The notes under the pieces are model-generated. The model saw nothing but the letters and a program-made list of their open reading frames with translations, was not told the origin of the DNA and searched no databases. A DNA stretch of 64,000 bases, taken from contig NZ_CP055930.1 of assembly GCF_013927005.1 (NCBI RefSeq), forward strand, positions 2,108,001 to 2,172,000, in the 5' to 3' direction. Every line of letters begins with the position of its first letter. Positions within the stretch are counted from its first letter, which is position 1. Source of the DNA: Enterobacter sp. RHBSTW-00175. GTDB lineage: Bacteria > Pseudomonadota > Gammaproteobacteria > Enterobacterales > Enterobacteriaceae. Made by a program: the position numbers and the translations under genes. Shown one piece after another: positions 1 to 11,532 of the stretch.

Positions 1-983
1 GTTGTTTCCCTCTTCACGACGGACGTTAGCACCCGCCGTGTGTCTCCCGTGATAACATTCTTCGGTATTCGTAGTTTGCATCGGGTTGGTAAGCCGGGAT
101 GGCCCCCTAGCCGAAACAGTGCTCTACCCCCGAAGATGAGTTCACGAGGCGCTACCTAAATAGCTTTCGGGGAGAACCAGCTATCTCCCGGTTTGATTGG
201 CCTTTCACCCCCAGCCACAAGTCATCCGCTAATTTTTCAACATTAGTCGGTTCGGTCCTCCAGTTAGTGTTACCCAACCTTCAACCTGCCCATGGCTAGA
301 TCACCGGGTTTCGGGTCTATACCCTGCAACTTAACGCCCAGTTAAGACTCGGTTTCCCTTCGGCTCCCCTATACGGTTAACCTTGCTACAGAATATAAGT
401 CGCTGACCCATTATACAAAAGGTACGCAGTCACACCACGAAGGTGCTCCCACTGCTTGTACGTACACGGTTTCAGGTTCTTTTTCACTCCCCTCGCCGGG
501 GTTCTTTTCGCCTTTCCCTCACGGTACTGGTTCACTATCGGTCAGTCAGGAGTATTTAGCCTTGGAGGATGGTCCCCCCATATTCAGACAGGATACCACG
601 TGTCCCGCCCTACTCTTCGAGTTCACAACCTGTGTGCTTTCGTGTACGGGGCTATCACCCTGTATCGCCGGACTTTCCAGACCGTTCCACTAACACACAA
701 GCTGATTCAGACTCTGGGCTGCTCCCCGTTCGCTCGCCGCTACTGGGGGAATCTCGGTTGATTTCTTTTCCTCGGGGTACTTAGATGTTTCAGTTCCCCC
801 GGTTCGCTTCGTTAAGCTATGTATTCACTTAACGATAGTGTGTCGGAACACACTGGGTTTCCCCATTCGGAAATCGCCGGGTCAAAGGTTCATATCACCT
901 CGCCGGCGCTTATCGCAGATTAGCACGTCCTTCATCGCCTCTGACTGCCAGGGCATCCACCGTGTACGCTTAGTCGCTTAACC
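1..983 (-). rRNA. rrl: 23S ribosomal RNA gene, 5' portion (cut by window start)
   Basis: The reverse complement from position 983 begins GGTTAAGCGACTAAGCG, the conserved 5' end of enterobacterial 23S rRNA. The remaining bases match domains I-II in the expected order. Only about the first third of the roughly 2.9 kb gene is inside the window; the rest and the 5S gene lie to the left. It is the distal part of a 16S - tRNA-Glu - 23S transcription unit read leftward. Short open frames inside it are spurious. Confidence 0.98.
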
Positions 984-1177
984 TCACAACCCGAAGATGT
1001 TTCTTTCGATTCATCATCAAATTGCGAAAATTTGAGAGACTCGAACACACCACTTAAGGTGTGTCGTTTCAATTTTCAGCTTGATCCAGATTTTTAAAGA
1101 GCAAATATCTCAAACATGACTCGCTGAGTCAGTTTTGAGATACGGGGGTCGGCGACTTTCACTCACAAACCAGCAAG
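984..1177 (-). other. 16S-23S internal transcribed spacer, distal part, with boxA
   Basis: This is the transcribed spacer between tRNA-Glu and 23S. The motif TGCTCTTTAAA (reverse complement at 1093-1103) is the spacer boxA that loads the Nus antitermination complex. The flanks contain the sequences expected to form the RNase III processing stem around 23S. No gene is visible here. Confidence 0.8.
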
Positions 1178-1253
1178 TGGCGTCCCCTAGGGGATTCGAA
1201 CCCCTGTTACCGCCGTGAAAGGGCGGTGTCCTGGGCCTCTAGACGAAGGGGAC
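1178..1253 (-). tRNA. gltU: tRNA-Glu (UUC anticodon)
   Basis: The 76-nt cloverleaf on the minus strand starts GTCCCCTTCGTCTAGAGGCC and ends with an encoded CCA. The anticodon loop reads CTTTCAC, giving anticodon UUC. The T arm is GGTTCGAATCC. It sits in the 16S-23S spacer, as in E. coli rrnC, rrnB, rrnE and rrnG, and is cut from the rRNA precursor. The gltU symbol follows the E. coli rrnC equivalent by position. Confidence 0.97.
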
Positions 1254-1339
1254 ACTGAAGTCTGCTTCGGCAAGACGCCTTGCTATTTACTTTTCATCAG
1301 ACAATCTGTGTGAGCACTACAAAGGCAGGTTCTTTAAGG

Positions 1340-2879
<1,540 letters not shown>

Positions 2880-3011
2880 AAGTTTGATGCTCGTGAATTA
2901 AACTTCGTAATGAATTACGTATGTTCACTCAGAGACTTGGTATTCATTTTTCGTCTTGCGACGTTAAGAATCCATGTCACTTTGAGTGCCCACACAGATT
3001 GTCTGATAAAT

Positions 3012-3023
3012 TGTTAAAGAGCA
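3012..3023 (-). promoter_or_regulatory. rrn leader boxA antitermination site
   Basis: The minus strand reads TGCTCTTTAACA, the consensus leader boxA. It lies about 135 nt before the 16S 5' end, inside the leader transcribed from P1 and P2. NusB/NusE bind this RNA element and keep RNA polymerase resistant to Rho. Confidence 0.85.
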
Positions 3024-3062
3024 GTGCAACGTGGCTTTCAGCTCACCGTTGCGAGGTGGCGT

Positions 3063-3090
3063 ATATTACGCTTTCCTCATTCAGAGTCAA
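3063..3090 (-). promoter_or_regulatory. rrn P2 promoter
   Basis: On the minus strand the -35 is TTGACT (3085-3090) and the -10 is TAATAT (3063-3068), with a 16-bp spacer. The sequence around it is nearly identical to E. coli rrn P2. It is the constitutive downstream promoter of the rRNA operon. Confidence 0.88.
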
Positions 3091-3182
3091 GCATTTATTT
3101 TCGCTTTTCTCTGTTGGCGTTCATCTCTGAACCCCGCTAACCCGGCGGCTTGTAAGCCGTTGTTCCGTGTCAGTGGAGGCGC

Positions 3183-3235
3183 ATTATAGGGAGTTATTCT
3201 GAAGTGACAAGAGGAAATTTAAAAAAAGTTTCTGA
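3183..3235 (-). promoter_or_regulatory. rrn P1 promoter with UP element
   Basis: On the minus strand the -35 is TTGTCA (3205-3210) and the -10 is TATAAT (3183-3188), with a 16-bp spacer and a GC-rich discriminator after the -10. These are the hallmarks of the stringently controlled rrn P1. The A/T tract at about 3211-3230 fits an UP element contacted by the alpha C-terminal domain. The AT-rich stretch beyond it up to yieP (about 3231-3345) would hold Fis sites and the yieP promoter, but I cannot place those precisely. Confidence 0.88.
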
Positions 3236-3359
3236 CCGTGTTTTTTTTCACCAAAACATACTAAATCAAGCTACAAATTGTTCTATTTGATGTATTTGCA
3301 ACCACAATCACACTCCAGGTGGCATACTTACCAGCATGAACAATTAAGGAATAAGAGCG

Positions 3360-4067
3360 ATGCCCTTAAGCGCACAACAGCTGGCAGCACAAAAAAACTT
3401 ATCGTATGTGCTGGCAGAAAAGCTGGCTCAGCTGATCTTAGCGGGTAAATATGCCCCTGGTTGTATCCTGCCTGGCGAAATGGAACTGGGTGAGCAGTTT
3501 GGGGTAAGCCGTACTGCCGTTCGCGAAGCAGTGAAAACATTGACGGCAAAAGGGATGGTATTGCCACGCCCGCGCATAGGGACTCGCGTTATGCCGCAGG
3601 GTAACTGGAATTTCCTCGACCAGGAGCTGCTCTCCTGGTGGATGACGGAAGATAACTTCCATCAGGTTGTTGATCATTTCCTGGTAATGCGTAGCAGTCT
3701 TGAACCTCAGGCGTGCCTGCTTGCCGCCACGCTCGGTAGTGCAGAACAAAAAGCGGAGCTGAATACCTTAATGGAAGAGATGGTCTTCCTGAAGAAGCAC
3801 TTCAATCGCGAACGCTGGGTTGAAGTGGACATGGCCTGGCATGAGCACATCTATTATATGAGCGGTAATCCGTTCCTGACCTCGTTTGCTTCTCTATTCC
3901 ATTCGGTTTATCACACCTACTTCACCTCAATTACACAAGACGAAGTGGTGAAGCTGGATCTGCATCAGGCCATTGTTGATGCGATTCAGGACAGTGACGG
4001 GCAACGCGCCCAGAGTGCATGTCAGGCATTGCTGGCAGCGCCAAACCACCAGCAGGAAAATAAATGA
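3360..4067 (+). CDS. yieP: GntR/FadR-family transcriptional regulator YieP
   Basis: A 235-residue DNA-binding regulator. Residues about 12-80 form a GntR winged helix-turn-helix, with the recognition region [14 protein letters not shown] near residue 48. The rest is an FCD (FadR C-terminal) all-helical domain with conserved His/Asp positions ([10 protein letters not shown] and [10 protein letters not shown]) that usually hold a metal and an organic acid ligand. The ATG has an AAGGA Shine-Dalgarno 9 nt upstream. Its TGA overlaps the ATG of hsrA (ATGA), so the two are translationally coupled. It stands next to rrs as in E. coli. The ligand is unknown; the E. coli protein is 230 aa. Confidence 0.92.
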   Translation: MPLSAQQLAAQKNLSYVLAEKLAQLILAGKYAPGCILPGEMELGEQFGVSRTAVREAVKTLTAKGMVLPRPRIGTRVMPQGNWNFLDQELLSWWMTEDNFHQVVDHFLVMRSSLEPQACLLAATLGSAEQKAELNTLMEEMVFLKKHFNRERWVEVDMAWHEHIYYMSGNPFLTSFASLFHSVYHTYFTSITQDEVVKLDLHQAIVDAIQDSDGQRAQSACQALLAAPNHQQENK

Positions 4068-5497
4068 CCGAGAAAAAAGCACGCAGCATGGCCGGATTGC
4101 CGTGGATTGCAGCCATGGCGTTCTTTATGCAGGCACTGGATGCCACCATCCTTAACACCGCTCTCCCTGCAATTGCCCACAGTCTTAACCGTTCTCCGCT
4201 GGCAATGCAGTCGGCCATTATCAGTTATACCCTGACGGTGGCGATGCTTATCCCGGTCAGCGGGTGGCTGGCAGATCGCTTCGGCACCCGCAAAATCTTT
4301 ATGCTGGCCGTGACCCTGTTTACCCTTGGCTCCCTGGCCTGTGCGCTTTCTACATCCTTAACGCAGCTGGTAATCTTTCGCGTACTTCAGGGGGTTGGCG
4401 GAGCGATGATGATGCCTGTGGCACGCCTGGCGCTGTTACGGGCCTATCCGCGCAGCGAACTGCTTCCCGTGCTTAACTTCGTTACCATGCCTGGGCTGGT
4501 AGGCCCAATCCTGGGCCCGGTCCTGGGCGGCGTGCTTGTGACCTGGGCAAGCTGGCACTGGATATTCCTTATTAACATTCCGATTGGTATCACAGGGCTT
4601 CTCTATGCCCGCAAATATATGCCGGACTTCACCACCCCCAAACGCAGCTTTGATATGGGGGGCTTTTTCCTGTTTGGCCTGAGCCTGGTACTGTTCTCCA
4701 GCGGGATGGAGTTGTTTGGCGAGAAGATCGTGGCAACGTGGATAGCGGTATCCATTATTCTCAGCGGCATTCTGCTTTTGCTTCTTTATATACGTCATGC
4801 ACGCCGCCACCCGACGCCACTTATCTCGTTGTCTCTCTTTAATACGCGAACGTTTTCAGTGGGTGTTGCCGGAAACATTGCCTCGCGGCTGGGTACAGGT
4901 TGCGTTCCCTTTCTGATGCCGTTGATGTTGCAGGTCGGTTTTGGTTACCCGGCATTGATTGCTGGCTGCATGATGGCGCCCACGGCAATGGGGTCGATTC
5001 TGGCCAAATCAACCGTGACACAGGTGCTGCGCTGGTGCGGTTATCGTAAGACGCTGGTTGGTGTGACCGTATTTATCGGCCTGATGATTGCACAGTTCTC
5101 GCTGCAATCCGCAGCATTACCGGTCTGGATGCTCATCCTGCCGCTGTTTGTTCTGGGGATGGCGATGTCTACGCAGTTTACTTCGATGAATACCATCACG
5201 CTGGCAGACCTGACGGATGAGAACGCCAGCAGCGGGAATAGCGTGCTGGCGGTTACTCAACAGTTGTCGATAAGCCTGGGGGTTGCCGTGAGTGCGGCAG
5301 TACTGCGGTTCTATGAAGGATTCGACAGCGCAAACACCGTCGAGCAATTCCATTACACCTTTATCACGATGGGCGCGCTTACCGTTGTCTCTGCGCTGGT
5401 CTTTATGTTGCTAAAACCCAAAGATGGCCGAAACCTGATCAAAGAACGCCACAAACCAAAGGTTAAACCGAACCCCGTTCCATCAGAACAGGAGTAA
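4064..5497 (+). CDS. hsrA: MFS drug/metabolite exporter HsrA (DHA2 family)
   Basis: A 477-residue inner-membrane protein of the major facilitator superfamily. Hydrophobic segments alternate along the whole length, consistent with a 14-helix DHA2 proton antiporter. The loop motif [11 protein letters not shown] (about residues 66-76) is the MFS motif A, and [14 protein letters not shown] matches antiporter motif C. It starts inside the stop codon of yieP. Its last 35 bp overlap the 3' end of the convergent rbsR. E. coli HsrA is linked to homocysteine resistance and sigma-S control; the natural substrate here is inferred only by homology. Confidence 0.9.
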   Translation: MTEKKARSMAGLPWIAAMAFFMQALDATILNTALPAIAHSLNRSPLAMQSAIISYTLTVAMLIPVSGWLADRFGTRKIFMLAVTLFTLGSLACALSTSLTQLVIFRVLQGVGGAMMMPVARLALLRAYPRSELLPVLNFVTMPGLVGPILGPVLGGVLVTWASWHWIFLINIPIGITGLLYARKYMPDFTTPKRSFDMGGFFLFGLSLVLFSSGMELFGEKIVATWIAVSIILSGILLLLLYIRHARRHPTPLISLSLFNTRTFSVGVAGNIASRLGTGCVPFLMPLMLQVGFGYPALIAGCMMAPTAMGSILAKSTVTQVLRWCGYRKTLVGVTVFIGLMIAQFSLQSAALPVWMLILPLFVLGMAMSTQFTSMNTITLADLTDENASSGNSVLAVTQQLSISLGVAVSAAVLRFYEGFDSANTVEQFHYTFITMGALTVVSALVFMLLKPKDGRNLIKERHKPKVKPNPVPSEQE

Positions 5498-6455
5498 GCT
5501 GCAAACGTTGCTGTTGCAGTGCGGGCTGCGCCATACGATGGATCAGCACATCAATAGCCAGCTCGCCCAGTTCATCTTTTGGCTGATGAATAGTGGTCAG
5601 CGGTGGGGTCATGTAGCTGGCCAGTTCGATATCATCGTAGCCGATCACCGCCATATCACCTGGAATACTCAACCCGGCCTGATACAACGCCTGATAAGCA
5701 CCAAATGCCATCGCATCGTTGCCAATAAATACCGCCTGCGGACGTTGTGCCTGTGCCAGCAGCTTTTGCATGGCCTCTAACCCGCCGTTAAATTCAAAGT
5801 CGCCGGTAATGCAATATCCCTCAGGAATGGAAAGCCCTGCCCGCGCCATTGCGGAGAGATATCCTTCAAGACGTAAACGGGCCGGCGTTTTATCCAGTGG
5901 CCCCGTGATACAGGCAATGCTGGTATAGCCTTTATCGATCAGGTATTGCGTTGCCATATCACCACCCAGCAACGAGTTATCCTGAATCAGATCGCTGGTG
6001 CCGTCGAACGGTGCCCAATCCATCATCACCGTAGGAATAGAAGGGTAGCGCTGAATAATCTCTTTTGAGGGCTGATGCGTTTCGGTACACAGCAGCAGTA
6101 ACCCGTCGACGCGTTTTTGCATCAGCGTTTCAAGGTTACGGTTCATGCGCTGCTCGTCGCCTTCGGTATTACACAACACCAGGCTGTAGCCGCGCTCAAA
6201 GCAACTACGCTCTACGCCACGCACAAGTTCGGAATAAAACGGGTTGGTACTGGCGGTAATGAGCATCCCGATGGTACGGGTCTGGTTGAGCTTCAGACTA
6301 CGAGCCAGCGCCGACGGCGCATAGTTGAGATCTTTTACTGCGGCTTCGACTTTTTCCCGAATCGCCTCGCTGACAAAGCGATCGTTATTGATAACGTGGG
6401 AGACAGTAGAAGTAGAAACGCCCGCCATGCGGGCGACATCTTTCATTGTGGCCAA
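5463..6455 (-). CDS. rbsR: Ribose operon repressor RbsR (LacI family)
   Basis: A 330-residue LacI/GalR regulator. Residues 4-23 ([20 protein letters not shown]) are the helix-turn-helix, followed by a hinge helix ([11 protein letters not shown]) and a periplasmic-binding-like ribose-sensing domain. The start is TTG at 6455: an AGGGG Shine-Dalgarno lies 6 nt upstream of it, while the ATG three codons later is 15 nt from that site. It is the last gene of rbsDACBKR, 3 nt after rbsK. It represses the operon without ribose, probably through the palindromes upstream of rbsD. The 3' end overlaps convergent hsrA. Confidence 0.95.
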   Translation of the reverse strand: MATMKDVARMAGVSTSTVSHVINNDRFVSEAIREKVEAAVKDLNYAPSALARSLKLNQTRTIGMLITASTNPFYSELVRGVERSCFERGYSLVLCNTEGDEQRMNRNLETLMQKRVDGLLLLCTETHQPSKEIIQRYPSIPTVMMDWAPFDGTSDLIQDNSLLGGDMATQYLIDKGYTSIACITGPLDKTPARLRLEGYLSAMARAGLSIPEGYCITGDFEFNGGLEAMQKLLAQAQRPQAVFIGNDAMAFGAYQALYQAGLSIPGDMAVIGYDDIELASYMTPPLTTIHQPKDELGELAIDVLIHRMAQPALQQQRLQLTPVLMERGSV

Positions 6456-6458
6456 GCG

Positions 6459-7388
6459 TTACCCCTGCTGACTTAAGAATTCATCGATCTCTTTACGCCA
6501 CGGAACGGAAGGCTGCGCACCTTTGCGGGTGACCGCGATAGCGGCAGCGGCATGAGCAAAACGAATGGCCTCATCCAGCGCTTTACCTTCCAGCAACGCC
6601 GTCACCAGCGCACCGTTAAAGGTGTCTCCGGCCGCAATGGTATCAATGGCTTTAACCTTAAAGCCCGGTACGCGGCGGCCTTCACCGTTGACGCTGGCCC
6701 ACACACCGCGGCTGCCGAGGGTAATGATAACGTTGCTGATACCTTTTTCGTGCAGCGCTTTCGCCGCACGCGCCGCATCGTCGTCATTTTCCACACGAAT
6801 ACCGGTCAGCTTTTCGGCTTCGGTTTCGTTAGGGGTAATGATATCCACCAGCGCCAGGAGCTCATCTGATAATACACGGGCAGGCGCCGGATTAAGTACG
6901 ACAGTGGTATGATTTTCATGCGCAATCTGCGCCGCAGCCAGTACGCTTTCCACTGGGGACTCCAGCTGCATCAACAATGCTTCTGCACTGGCAATAATTT
7001 CGCGCTGCGCCTCAACGCGTTCGGTTGTCAGCGCCGCGTTAGCTCCTGCATGAATACCGATGACATTCTCACCTTCCGCATTAACGAAAATCAGCGCTAC
7101 GCCGGTTGATTCCCCGGCCACCACGCTCACTGGCGCAATGTCGATGTTATCGCTTGCCAGCTGTTTACGTACGCGCTCACCCGTATCGTCATCACCCGTG
7201 CAGGCAATAAACGCAATATGTGCGCCGCTGCGCCCGGCAGCAACGGCCTGGTTTGCGCCTTTGCCGCCAAATGCCACCTGGTACTGATTACCCGTGACGG
7301 TTTCACCGGGTGTCGGGAAAGATTCAAGGTTAAGAATGTGATCGGCATTGATACTGCCAAGAACAACGAGGTTGCCAGCGGTTTTCAT
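6459..7388 (-). CDS. rbsK: Ribokinase RbsK
   Basis: This PfkB-family sugar kinase phosphorylates D-ribose to ribose 5-phosphate in the cytoplasm. The N-terminal GGKGANQAVAAGRSG binds the sugar. The C-terminal DTIAAGDTFNGAL carries the anion hole and the catalytic Asp near residue 255. I chose the ATG at 7388, giving 309 residues as in E. coli; the in-frame ATG at 7403 adds five residues and has no Shine-Dalgarno. It lies between rbsB and rbsR in the ribose operon. The gap to rbsB carries two strong stem-loops. Confidence 0.95.
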   Translation of the reverse strand: MKTAGNLVVLGSINADHILNLESFPTPGETVTGNQYQVAFGGKGANQAVAAGRSGAHIAFIACTGDDDTGERVRKQLASDNIDIAPVSVVAGESTGVALIFVNAEGENVIGIHAGANAALTTERVEAQREIIASAEALLMQLESPVESVLAAAQIAHENHTTVVLNPAPARVLSDELLALVDIITPNETEAEKLTGIRVENDDDAARAAKALHEKGISNVIITLGSRGVWASVNGEGRRVPGFKVKAIDTIAAGDTFNGALVTALLEGKALDEAIRFAHAAAAIAVTRKGAQPSVPWRKEIDEFLSQQG

Positions 7389-7410
7389 GTATGAGGTGTC
7401 CATCTGAGAG

Positions 7411-7486
7411 CGCCACCGGGATTAACCGGTGGCGTATGCCACACTTTTCTTTGTATTTTGTCCATCAGGCCGCCAGTGACGGCCTG
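7411..7486 (-). repeat. Two stem-loops in the rbsB-rbsK gap
   Basis: The first hairpin has perfect 9-bp arms CGCCACCGG (7411-7419) and CCGGTGGCG (7426-7434). The second has 7-bp arms CAGGCCG (7466-7472) and CGGCCTG (7480-7486). Neither has a T tract on the minus strand, so they look like mRNA-stabilising or attenuating intercistronic hairpins rather than a full terminator. They sit just after the binding protein gene, where transporter operons often need excess upstream message. Confidence 0.6.
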
Positions 7487-7495
7487 AATCGCATA

Positions 7496-8386
7496 TTACT
7501 GCTTGATGACCAGTTTCAGGTCAACTGGATATTTTGCCTGAACCTTTTCGCCCTTCAGCACTTTATCAGCAGTCTGAACACCTGTTGCGCCAATCTGCTC
7601 AGGCAGCTGAGCGATGGTCGCAGCCAGTTTGCCATCATTTACTGCTTTTTCACCATCCGGAGTACCGTCAAACCCGACAACCATCACATCAGATTTACCG
7701 GCAGTTTGCAGAGCACGCAGCGCACCCAGCGCCATTTCGTCATTCTGTGCGAATACGGCCTGGACATCAGGGTGTGCGGTCAGCAAGTTCTGCATCACGT
7801 TCAGACCTTTAGTACGGTCGAAGTCGGCAGGCTGGCTGGCCAGAACGTTAAATTTGTGTGCTGCAACAGCCTGCTGGAAGCCTTCGCCACGTTCACGGGC
7901 AGCGGAAGTACCGGCGATACCCTGCAATTCGATAACTTTCGCGCCTTCACCAGCTTTCTTCGCGATGTAATCACCGGCGATTTTGCCGCCCAGAACGTTG
8001 TCAGACGCAATGTGGCTGACGACATCACCTTTAGATGCCTGACGGTCCAGGGTGATCACCGGGATTTTCGCCTGGTTTGCCATTTTCACGGCGTTACCCA
8101 CAGCGTCGGAATCGGTTGGGTTAATCAGCAGGATTTTGGTGCCACGAACGGTTAAGTCCTGAACGTTAGCCAGCTCTTTCGCCGGGTTGTTCTGGGAGTC
8201 CAGTACAATCAGGTTATAACCCAGTTTGTCCGCTTCTTTTTGCGCGCCATCCTTCAGAGAGACAAAGAACGGGTTGTTCAGCGTTGAGACCACCAGCGCG
8301 ATGGTGTCTTTCGCCATTGCGTTAGCACTTACGGTTGCGCTCAGCGCCACAGCAGAAACCAGGGTAGCCAGTTTTTTCATGTTCAT
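7496..8386 (-). CDS. rbsB: Periplasmic ribose-binding protein RbsB
   Basis: A 296-residue periplasmic substrate-binding protein of the RbsBCA ABC importer; it also presents ribose to the Trg chemoreceptor in E. coli. Residues 1-25 are a classical signal peptide ending in AMA, with maturation expected before Lys26 (KDTIAL). The mature part is a type I periplasmic binding fold; motifs such as [14 protein letters not shown] and QNDEMALGA match the E. coli ribose-binding positions. Length and start match E. coli. It is fourth in the operon, between rbsC and rbsK. Confidence 0.97.
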   Translation of the reverse strand: MNMKKLATLVSAVALSATVSANAMAKDTIALVVSTLNNPFFVSLKDGAQKEADKLGYNLIVLDSQNNPAKELANVQDLTVRGTKILLINPTDSDAVGNAVKMANQAKIPVITLDRQASKGDVVSHIASDNVLGGKIAGDYIAKKAGEGAKVIELQGIAGTSAARERGEGFQQAVAAHKFNVLASQPADFDRTKGLNVMQNLLTAHPDVQAVFAQNDEMALGALRALQTAGKSDVMVVGFDGTPDGEKAVNDGKLAATIAQLPEQIGATGVQTADKVLKGEKVQAKYPVDLKLVIKQ

Positions 8387-8413
8387 ATCTAAGATGTCCT
8401 GTAGTGTCGTCAG

Positions 8414-9379
8414 TTACTGTTTTTTGTTGTCTACCAGTACCGCCAGCAAAATCACTACCGCTTTAACGATCATCTGGTAATAGGAGGAAACACCTAACAA
8501 ATTCAAACCATTATTCAGGAAACCGAGGATCAGTGCGCCGATCAATGTCCCAACAATACGTCCTTTACCGCCGGCAAGACTCGTACCGCCCAGCACCACC
8601 GCCGCAATGGCGTCCAGCTCATAACCTGTACCCGCCGTAGGTTGCGCAGAAGAGAGACGCGCCACTTCGATGATGCCCGCCAGTGACGCCAGCAAGCCGC
8701 ACAGGGAATACACGATAATTTTGACTTTATTGACGCTGATACCAGAAAGGCGAGTCGCCGCTTCGTTACCGCCCAGCGCATAGATATAGCGCCCCAGACG
8801 GGTGTGATGCAGCATGTACCACGCCGCCAGGAAGACGATAGCCATGATCCAGACCGGCGTCGGGATACCCAGCGGGCGACCGATACCGAACCAGCCAAAC
8901 AGATCGGCGTTATCCGTAAAGCCGGTGTTCACCGGGCTGCCGTTGGTGTAAACCATGGTCACACCGCGCAGCAGCAGCATCATTACCAGCGTGGCGATGA
9001 ACGCCTGGACGCGGCCTTTCGCCACAATCACGCCGGTCACGGCGCCAATCGCCGCACCTGCTGCCAGTGCCGCAGCCACGGCCACCAGCGCGTTGACCTC
9101 AATCCCTACAATTGAAGCCGCAATCGCACCGGTGAGCGCCAGCAAGGAACCAACGGACAGGTCGATCCCCGACGTCAAAATCACCAGCGTCATCCCGACC
9201 GCCATAATGGCGTTTACAGAAGTCTGCTGAAGAATGTTGAACAGGTTATTAACGGTGAAAAAGTTCGGGCTCATGGTGGATACAATCGCGATCAGCACCA
9301 GCAGGGCAATCAGCGATTTTTGTTCCAGCAGCCATGCCTTGGTGAAATAACGGCGACCAGAAACAGCCTGGGTAGTCAT
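8414..9379 (-). CDS. rbsC: Ribose ABC transporter permease RbsC
   Basis: A 321-residue inner-membrane permease of the BPD_transp_2 family, predicted to form a homodimer that binds two RbsA ATPase halves. Many hydrophobic helices run along its length, and the cytoplasmic loop ALGGNEAATRLSGI is the EAA-like contact with the ATPase. It starts four bases after the stop of rbsA and ends 27 bp before rbsB. It matches E. coli RbsC in length. Confidence 0.96.
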   Translation of the reverse strand: MTTQAVSGRRYFTKAWLLEQKSLIALLVLIAIVSTMSPNFFTVNNLFNILQQTSVNAIMAVGMTLVILTSGIDLSVGSLLALTGAIAASIVGIEVNALVAVAAALAAGAAIGAVTGVIVAKGRVQAFIATLVMMLLLRGVTMVYTNGSPVNTGFTDNADLFGWFGIGRPLGIPTPVWIMAIVFLAAWYMLHHTRLGRYIYALGGNEAATRLSGISVNKVKIIVYSLCGLLASLAGIIEVARLSSAQPTAGTGYELDAIAAVVLGGTSLAGGKGRIVGTLIGALILGFLNNGLNLLGVSSYYQMIVKAVVILLAVLVDNKKQ

Positions 9380-9383
9380 CTTC

Positions 9384-10889
9384 TTACTCCTGATTCACGC
9401 GATTAAGCTTGCCCACAGCGGCAGCCATCAGAACTTCCTGGGTGGCCTGCTCGCGAGTGAATTCACCGCCGAGATGCCCTTCATGCATGACGATAATGCG
9501 ATCGCTCATGCCTAATACTTCTGGCATCTCGGAAGAGACCAGAATGATGCTCAGACCGTCGGCCTTGAACTGGTTAATCAGCTGATAAATCTCTTTTTTC
9601 GCGCCCACATCCACGCCACGGGTTGGCTCATCAAGGATCAGCACTTTCGGGCGCGTCATCAGACCGCGCGCAATGGCCACCTTCTGCTGATTACCGCCGG
9701 ACAACAGGCCAATTGCTTGCTCCATCGACGGCGTTTTGACGTTAAAGAGACGGATAAAATCGCTGACCGCCTGCTGTTCGTCTTTGTGCTTCAGGCTGCC
9801 GCCGCTATGGCTGAAATAGCGCAGTGCGGTAAGAGACATATTCTCTTTCACCGACATGCCCAGCACTAAGCCGTCGCGCTTACGGTCTTCAGAAATATAG
9901 ACGATGCCATTCGCCAGACCATCTTGCGGAGAGCGAGTGACAACTTCATGGCCATCAAGGGTGACGTAACCGCTGGTGCGCGGCAGTGCGCCGTAGAGCA
10001 CTTTCATCAGCTCGGTACGTCCCGCGCCCATCAGGCCCGCTACGCCGAGGATTTCCCCCTGACGCAGGGTAAAGGTTACATCGTTCACACCCGGTCCGCA
10101 GAGATTGTCCACCTTCAGGCGGATTTCTCCCGGCGCTTTATCCAGATGCGGGTACTGATCTTCGAGCTTACGTCCCACCATCATTTCGATCAGGGTATCT
10201 TCGGTCAGCGTGGCCACTTCGCGCTCGGCAATAAACTGTCCGTCGCGGAAGACGGTTACGTCGTCGCAAATCTCGAAGATCTCTTTCATACGGTGAGAGA
10301 TATAGACAATCCCGCGCCCCTGCGACTTCAGCTCGCGGATAACACGGAACAGGGATTCGGTTTCGGTATCGGTCAGGGCGTCGGTCGGTTCATCCATAAT
10401 GATGACCTTTGACTCAAAGCTCAGCACCTTAGCGATTTCCACCATCTGCTGATCGCCGATGGAGAGATCGCCCACCAGGCGGTCGCTTTTAAAGCGCAGG
10501 TTCAGCTTCGCCAGCAGTTTGTCCGCTTCGGCGTACATCGTTTTCCAGTCGATTTTGCCAAACCGGTTTACGAATTCGCGCCCCAGGAAGATGTTTTCCG
10601 CAATGGTGAGTTGCGGGATCAGGTTCAGCTCCTGGTGGATAATGCCGATACCGGCTTCCTGGGATGATTTCGGGCCGTTGAAGGTGGTTTCTTTACCCAG
10701 CCACGTGAGTGAGCCTGCATCGCGTTGATAGATACCGGTCAGCACTTTCATCATGGTGGATTTGCCAGCGCCGTTTTCGCCCACCAGCGCCATCACGCGC
10801 CCGGCGTATACGTTCAGCGCGGCTCCGGAGAGGGCTTTTACGCCAGGGAACGATTTATCGATCCCTTTGAGTTGCAATAATGCGTCCAT
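9384..10889 (-). CDS. rbsA: Ribose ABC transporter ATPase RbsA
   Basis: A 501-residue protein with two fused ABC domains that powers ribose import. The first domain has Walker [10 protein letters not shown] (about residues 37-45), signature [13 protein letters not shown] and Walker B VIIMDEP. The second has a degenerate Walker A (GLMGAGRTE) but an intact signature [13 protein letters not shown], typical of sugar ATPases of this class. I chose the ATG at 10889, matching the E. coli N-terminus ([16 protein letters not shown]); an upstream start at 10934 would overlap rbsD. The gene follows rbsD after 7 bp. Confidence 0.96.
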   Translation of the reverse strand: MDALLQLKGIDKSFPGVKALSGAALNVYAGRVMALVGENGAGKSTMMKVLTGIYQRDAGSLTWLGKETTFNGPKSSQEAGIGIIHQELNLIPQLTIAENIFLGREFVNRFGKIDWKTMYAEADKLLAKLNLRFKSDRLVGDLSIGDQQMVEIAKVLSFESKVIIMDEPTDALTDTETESLFRVIRELKSQGRGIVYISHRMKEIFEICDDVTVFRDGQFIAEREVATLTEDTLIEMMVGRKLEDQYPHLDKAPGEIRLKVDNLCGPGVNDVTFTLRQGEILGVAGLMGAGRTELMKVLYGALPRTSGYVTLDGHEVVTRSPQDGLANGIVYISEDRKRDGLVLGMSVKENMSLTALRYFSHSGGSLKHKDEQQAVSDFIRLFNVKTPSMEQAIGLLSGGNQQKVAIARGLMTRPKVLILDEPTRGVDVGAKKEIYQLINQFKADGLSIILVSSEMPEVLGMSDRIIVMHEGHLGGEFTREQATQEVLMAAAVGKLNRVNQE

Positions 10890-10896
10890 GATGGCC

Positions 10897-11316
10897 TCAG
10901 AAAGTGACGCCAGCACAGAGAATAATATTCGCATACGGGGAACACTCCCCGCTGCGAATCACCGCCTGACTGTCTGCGGTTTGTTGTTTGAACTGTTCGT
11001 GCGTTGTGTAACGAATTTCTATGGTGTTTCCCTGGTGTTTTTGCAGTTGCTCAATGTGGCCGAGCAACGTTTCGTGGAGTTGCGGATTATGTTGTTTGAT
11101 CTCCGTCGCGAGAATGGCTGCCTCAACCTGCATCTCCGCTGTCACCACGTCCAGTACCTGCATAAACGAGGGCACGCCCTGCGTTAACGCCATATCGATA
11201 CGGGTTGTGCTGCGCGGAACCGGTAAGCCTGCATCGCAAACCACCAGCGTATCGGTATGCCCAAGACGGGAGATAACCGATGAGATTTCTGAGTTGAGTA
11301 CAGTGCCTTTCTTCAT
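10897..11316 (-). CDS. rbsD: D-ribose pyranase RbsD
   Basis: A 139-residue cytoplasmic enzyme, the same length as in E. coli, that interconverts the beta-pyranose and beta-furanose forms of ribose so that RbsK can use it. The conserved N-terminus [20 protein letters not shown] includes the catalytic His near residue 20, and CDAGLPVP follows. It is the first gene of rbsDACBKR. A perfect AAACGTTT-centred palindrome begins 15 bp upstream of its start codon. Confidence 0.96.
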   Translation of the reverse strand: MKKGTVLNSEISSVISRLGHTDTLVVCDAGLPVPRSTTRIDMALTQGVPSFMQVLDVVTAEMQVEAAILATEIKQHNPQLHETLLGHIEQLQKHQGNTIEIRYTTHEQFKQQTADSQAVIRSGECSPYANIILCAGVTF

Positions 11317-11330
11317 TTTCTTGCTCCACT

Positions 11331-11425
11331 AGCGAAACGTTTCGCTGAATACAGTGTAGACCCACTAGTGTTCAGAAAACCATCATGACGTAACAGATTT
11401 GTGATCAACGTCGAAACGTTTCGCT
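11331..11425 (-). promoter_or_regulatory. rbs operator region with two RbsR-type palindromes
   Basis: A perfect 16-bp palindrome AGCGAAACGTTTCGCT lies at 11331-11346, and a second near-copy TCGAAACGTTTCGCT at 11411-11425. Their centres are 79 bp apart. The sequence fits LacI-family operators, and RbsR is encoded in the operon it precedes. The promoter must lie between or over the two sites. The half-site TTGATCACA near 11401-11409 (minus strand) could be part of a CRP site, but no clean match is visible. Confidence 0.75.
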
Positions 11426-11450
11426 AAGTGAAATGTGGAGAGGGGGAATT

Positions 11451-11518
11451 GCCCGGCGGCGCTTCGCTTGCGCGGGCCTACGGGTAGAGTAGGCCGGGTA
11501 AGCGCAGCGCCACCCGGC
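11451..11518. repeat. BIME (paired REP sequences) between rbs and kup
   Basis: Two inverted REP-like units: GCCCGGCGGCGCTTCGC...GCGCGGGC (11451-11477) and GGCCGGGTAAGCGCAGCGCC...CCGGC (11492-11518). They show the GCC-rich stems and GCGCTTCGC-type core of enterobacterial REP elements. Such elements bind gyrase or IHF or stabilise mRNA 3' ends. This pair sits between the divergently reading rbsD promoter and the 3' end of kup. Confidence 0.8.
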
Positions 11519-11532
11519 ATTTCAAAGAGGAC

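Noticed and set aside
456..784. Open frames of 101 and 71 codons on the plus strand
   Set aside because: They lie on the antisense strand of the 23S rRNA gene; such frames are common database artefacts and have no ribosome binding site.
7391..8155. A 254-codon plus-strand frame
   Set aside because: It is antisense to rbsB.
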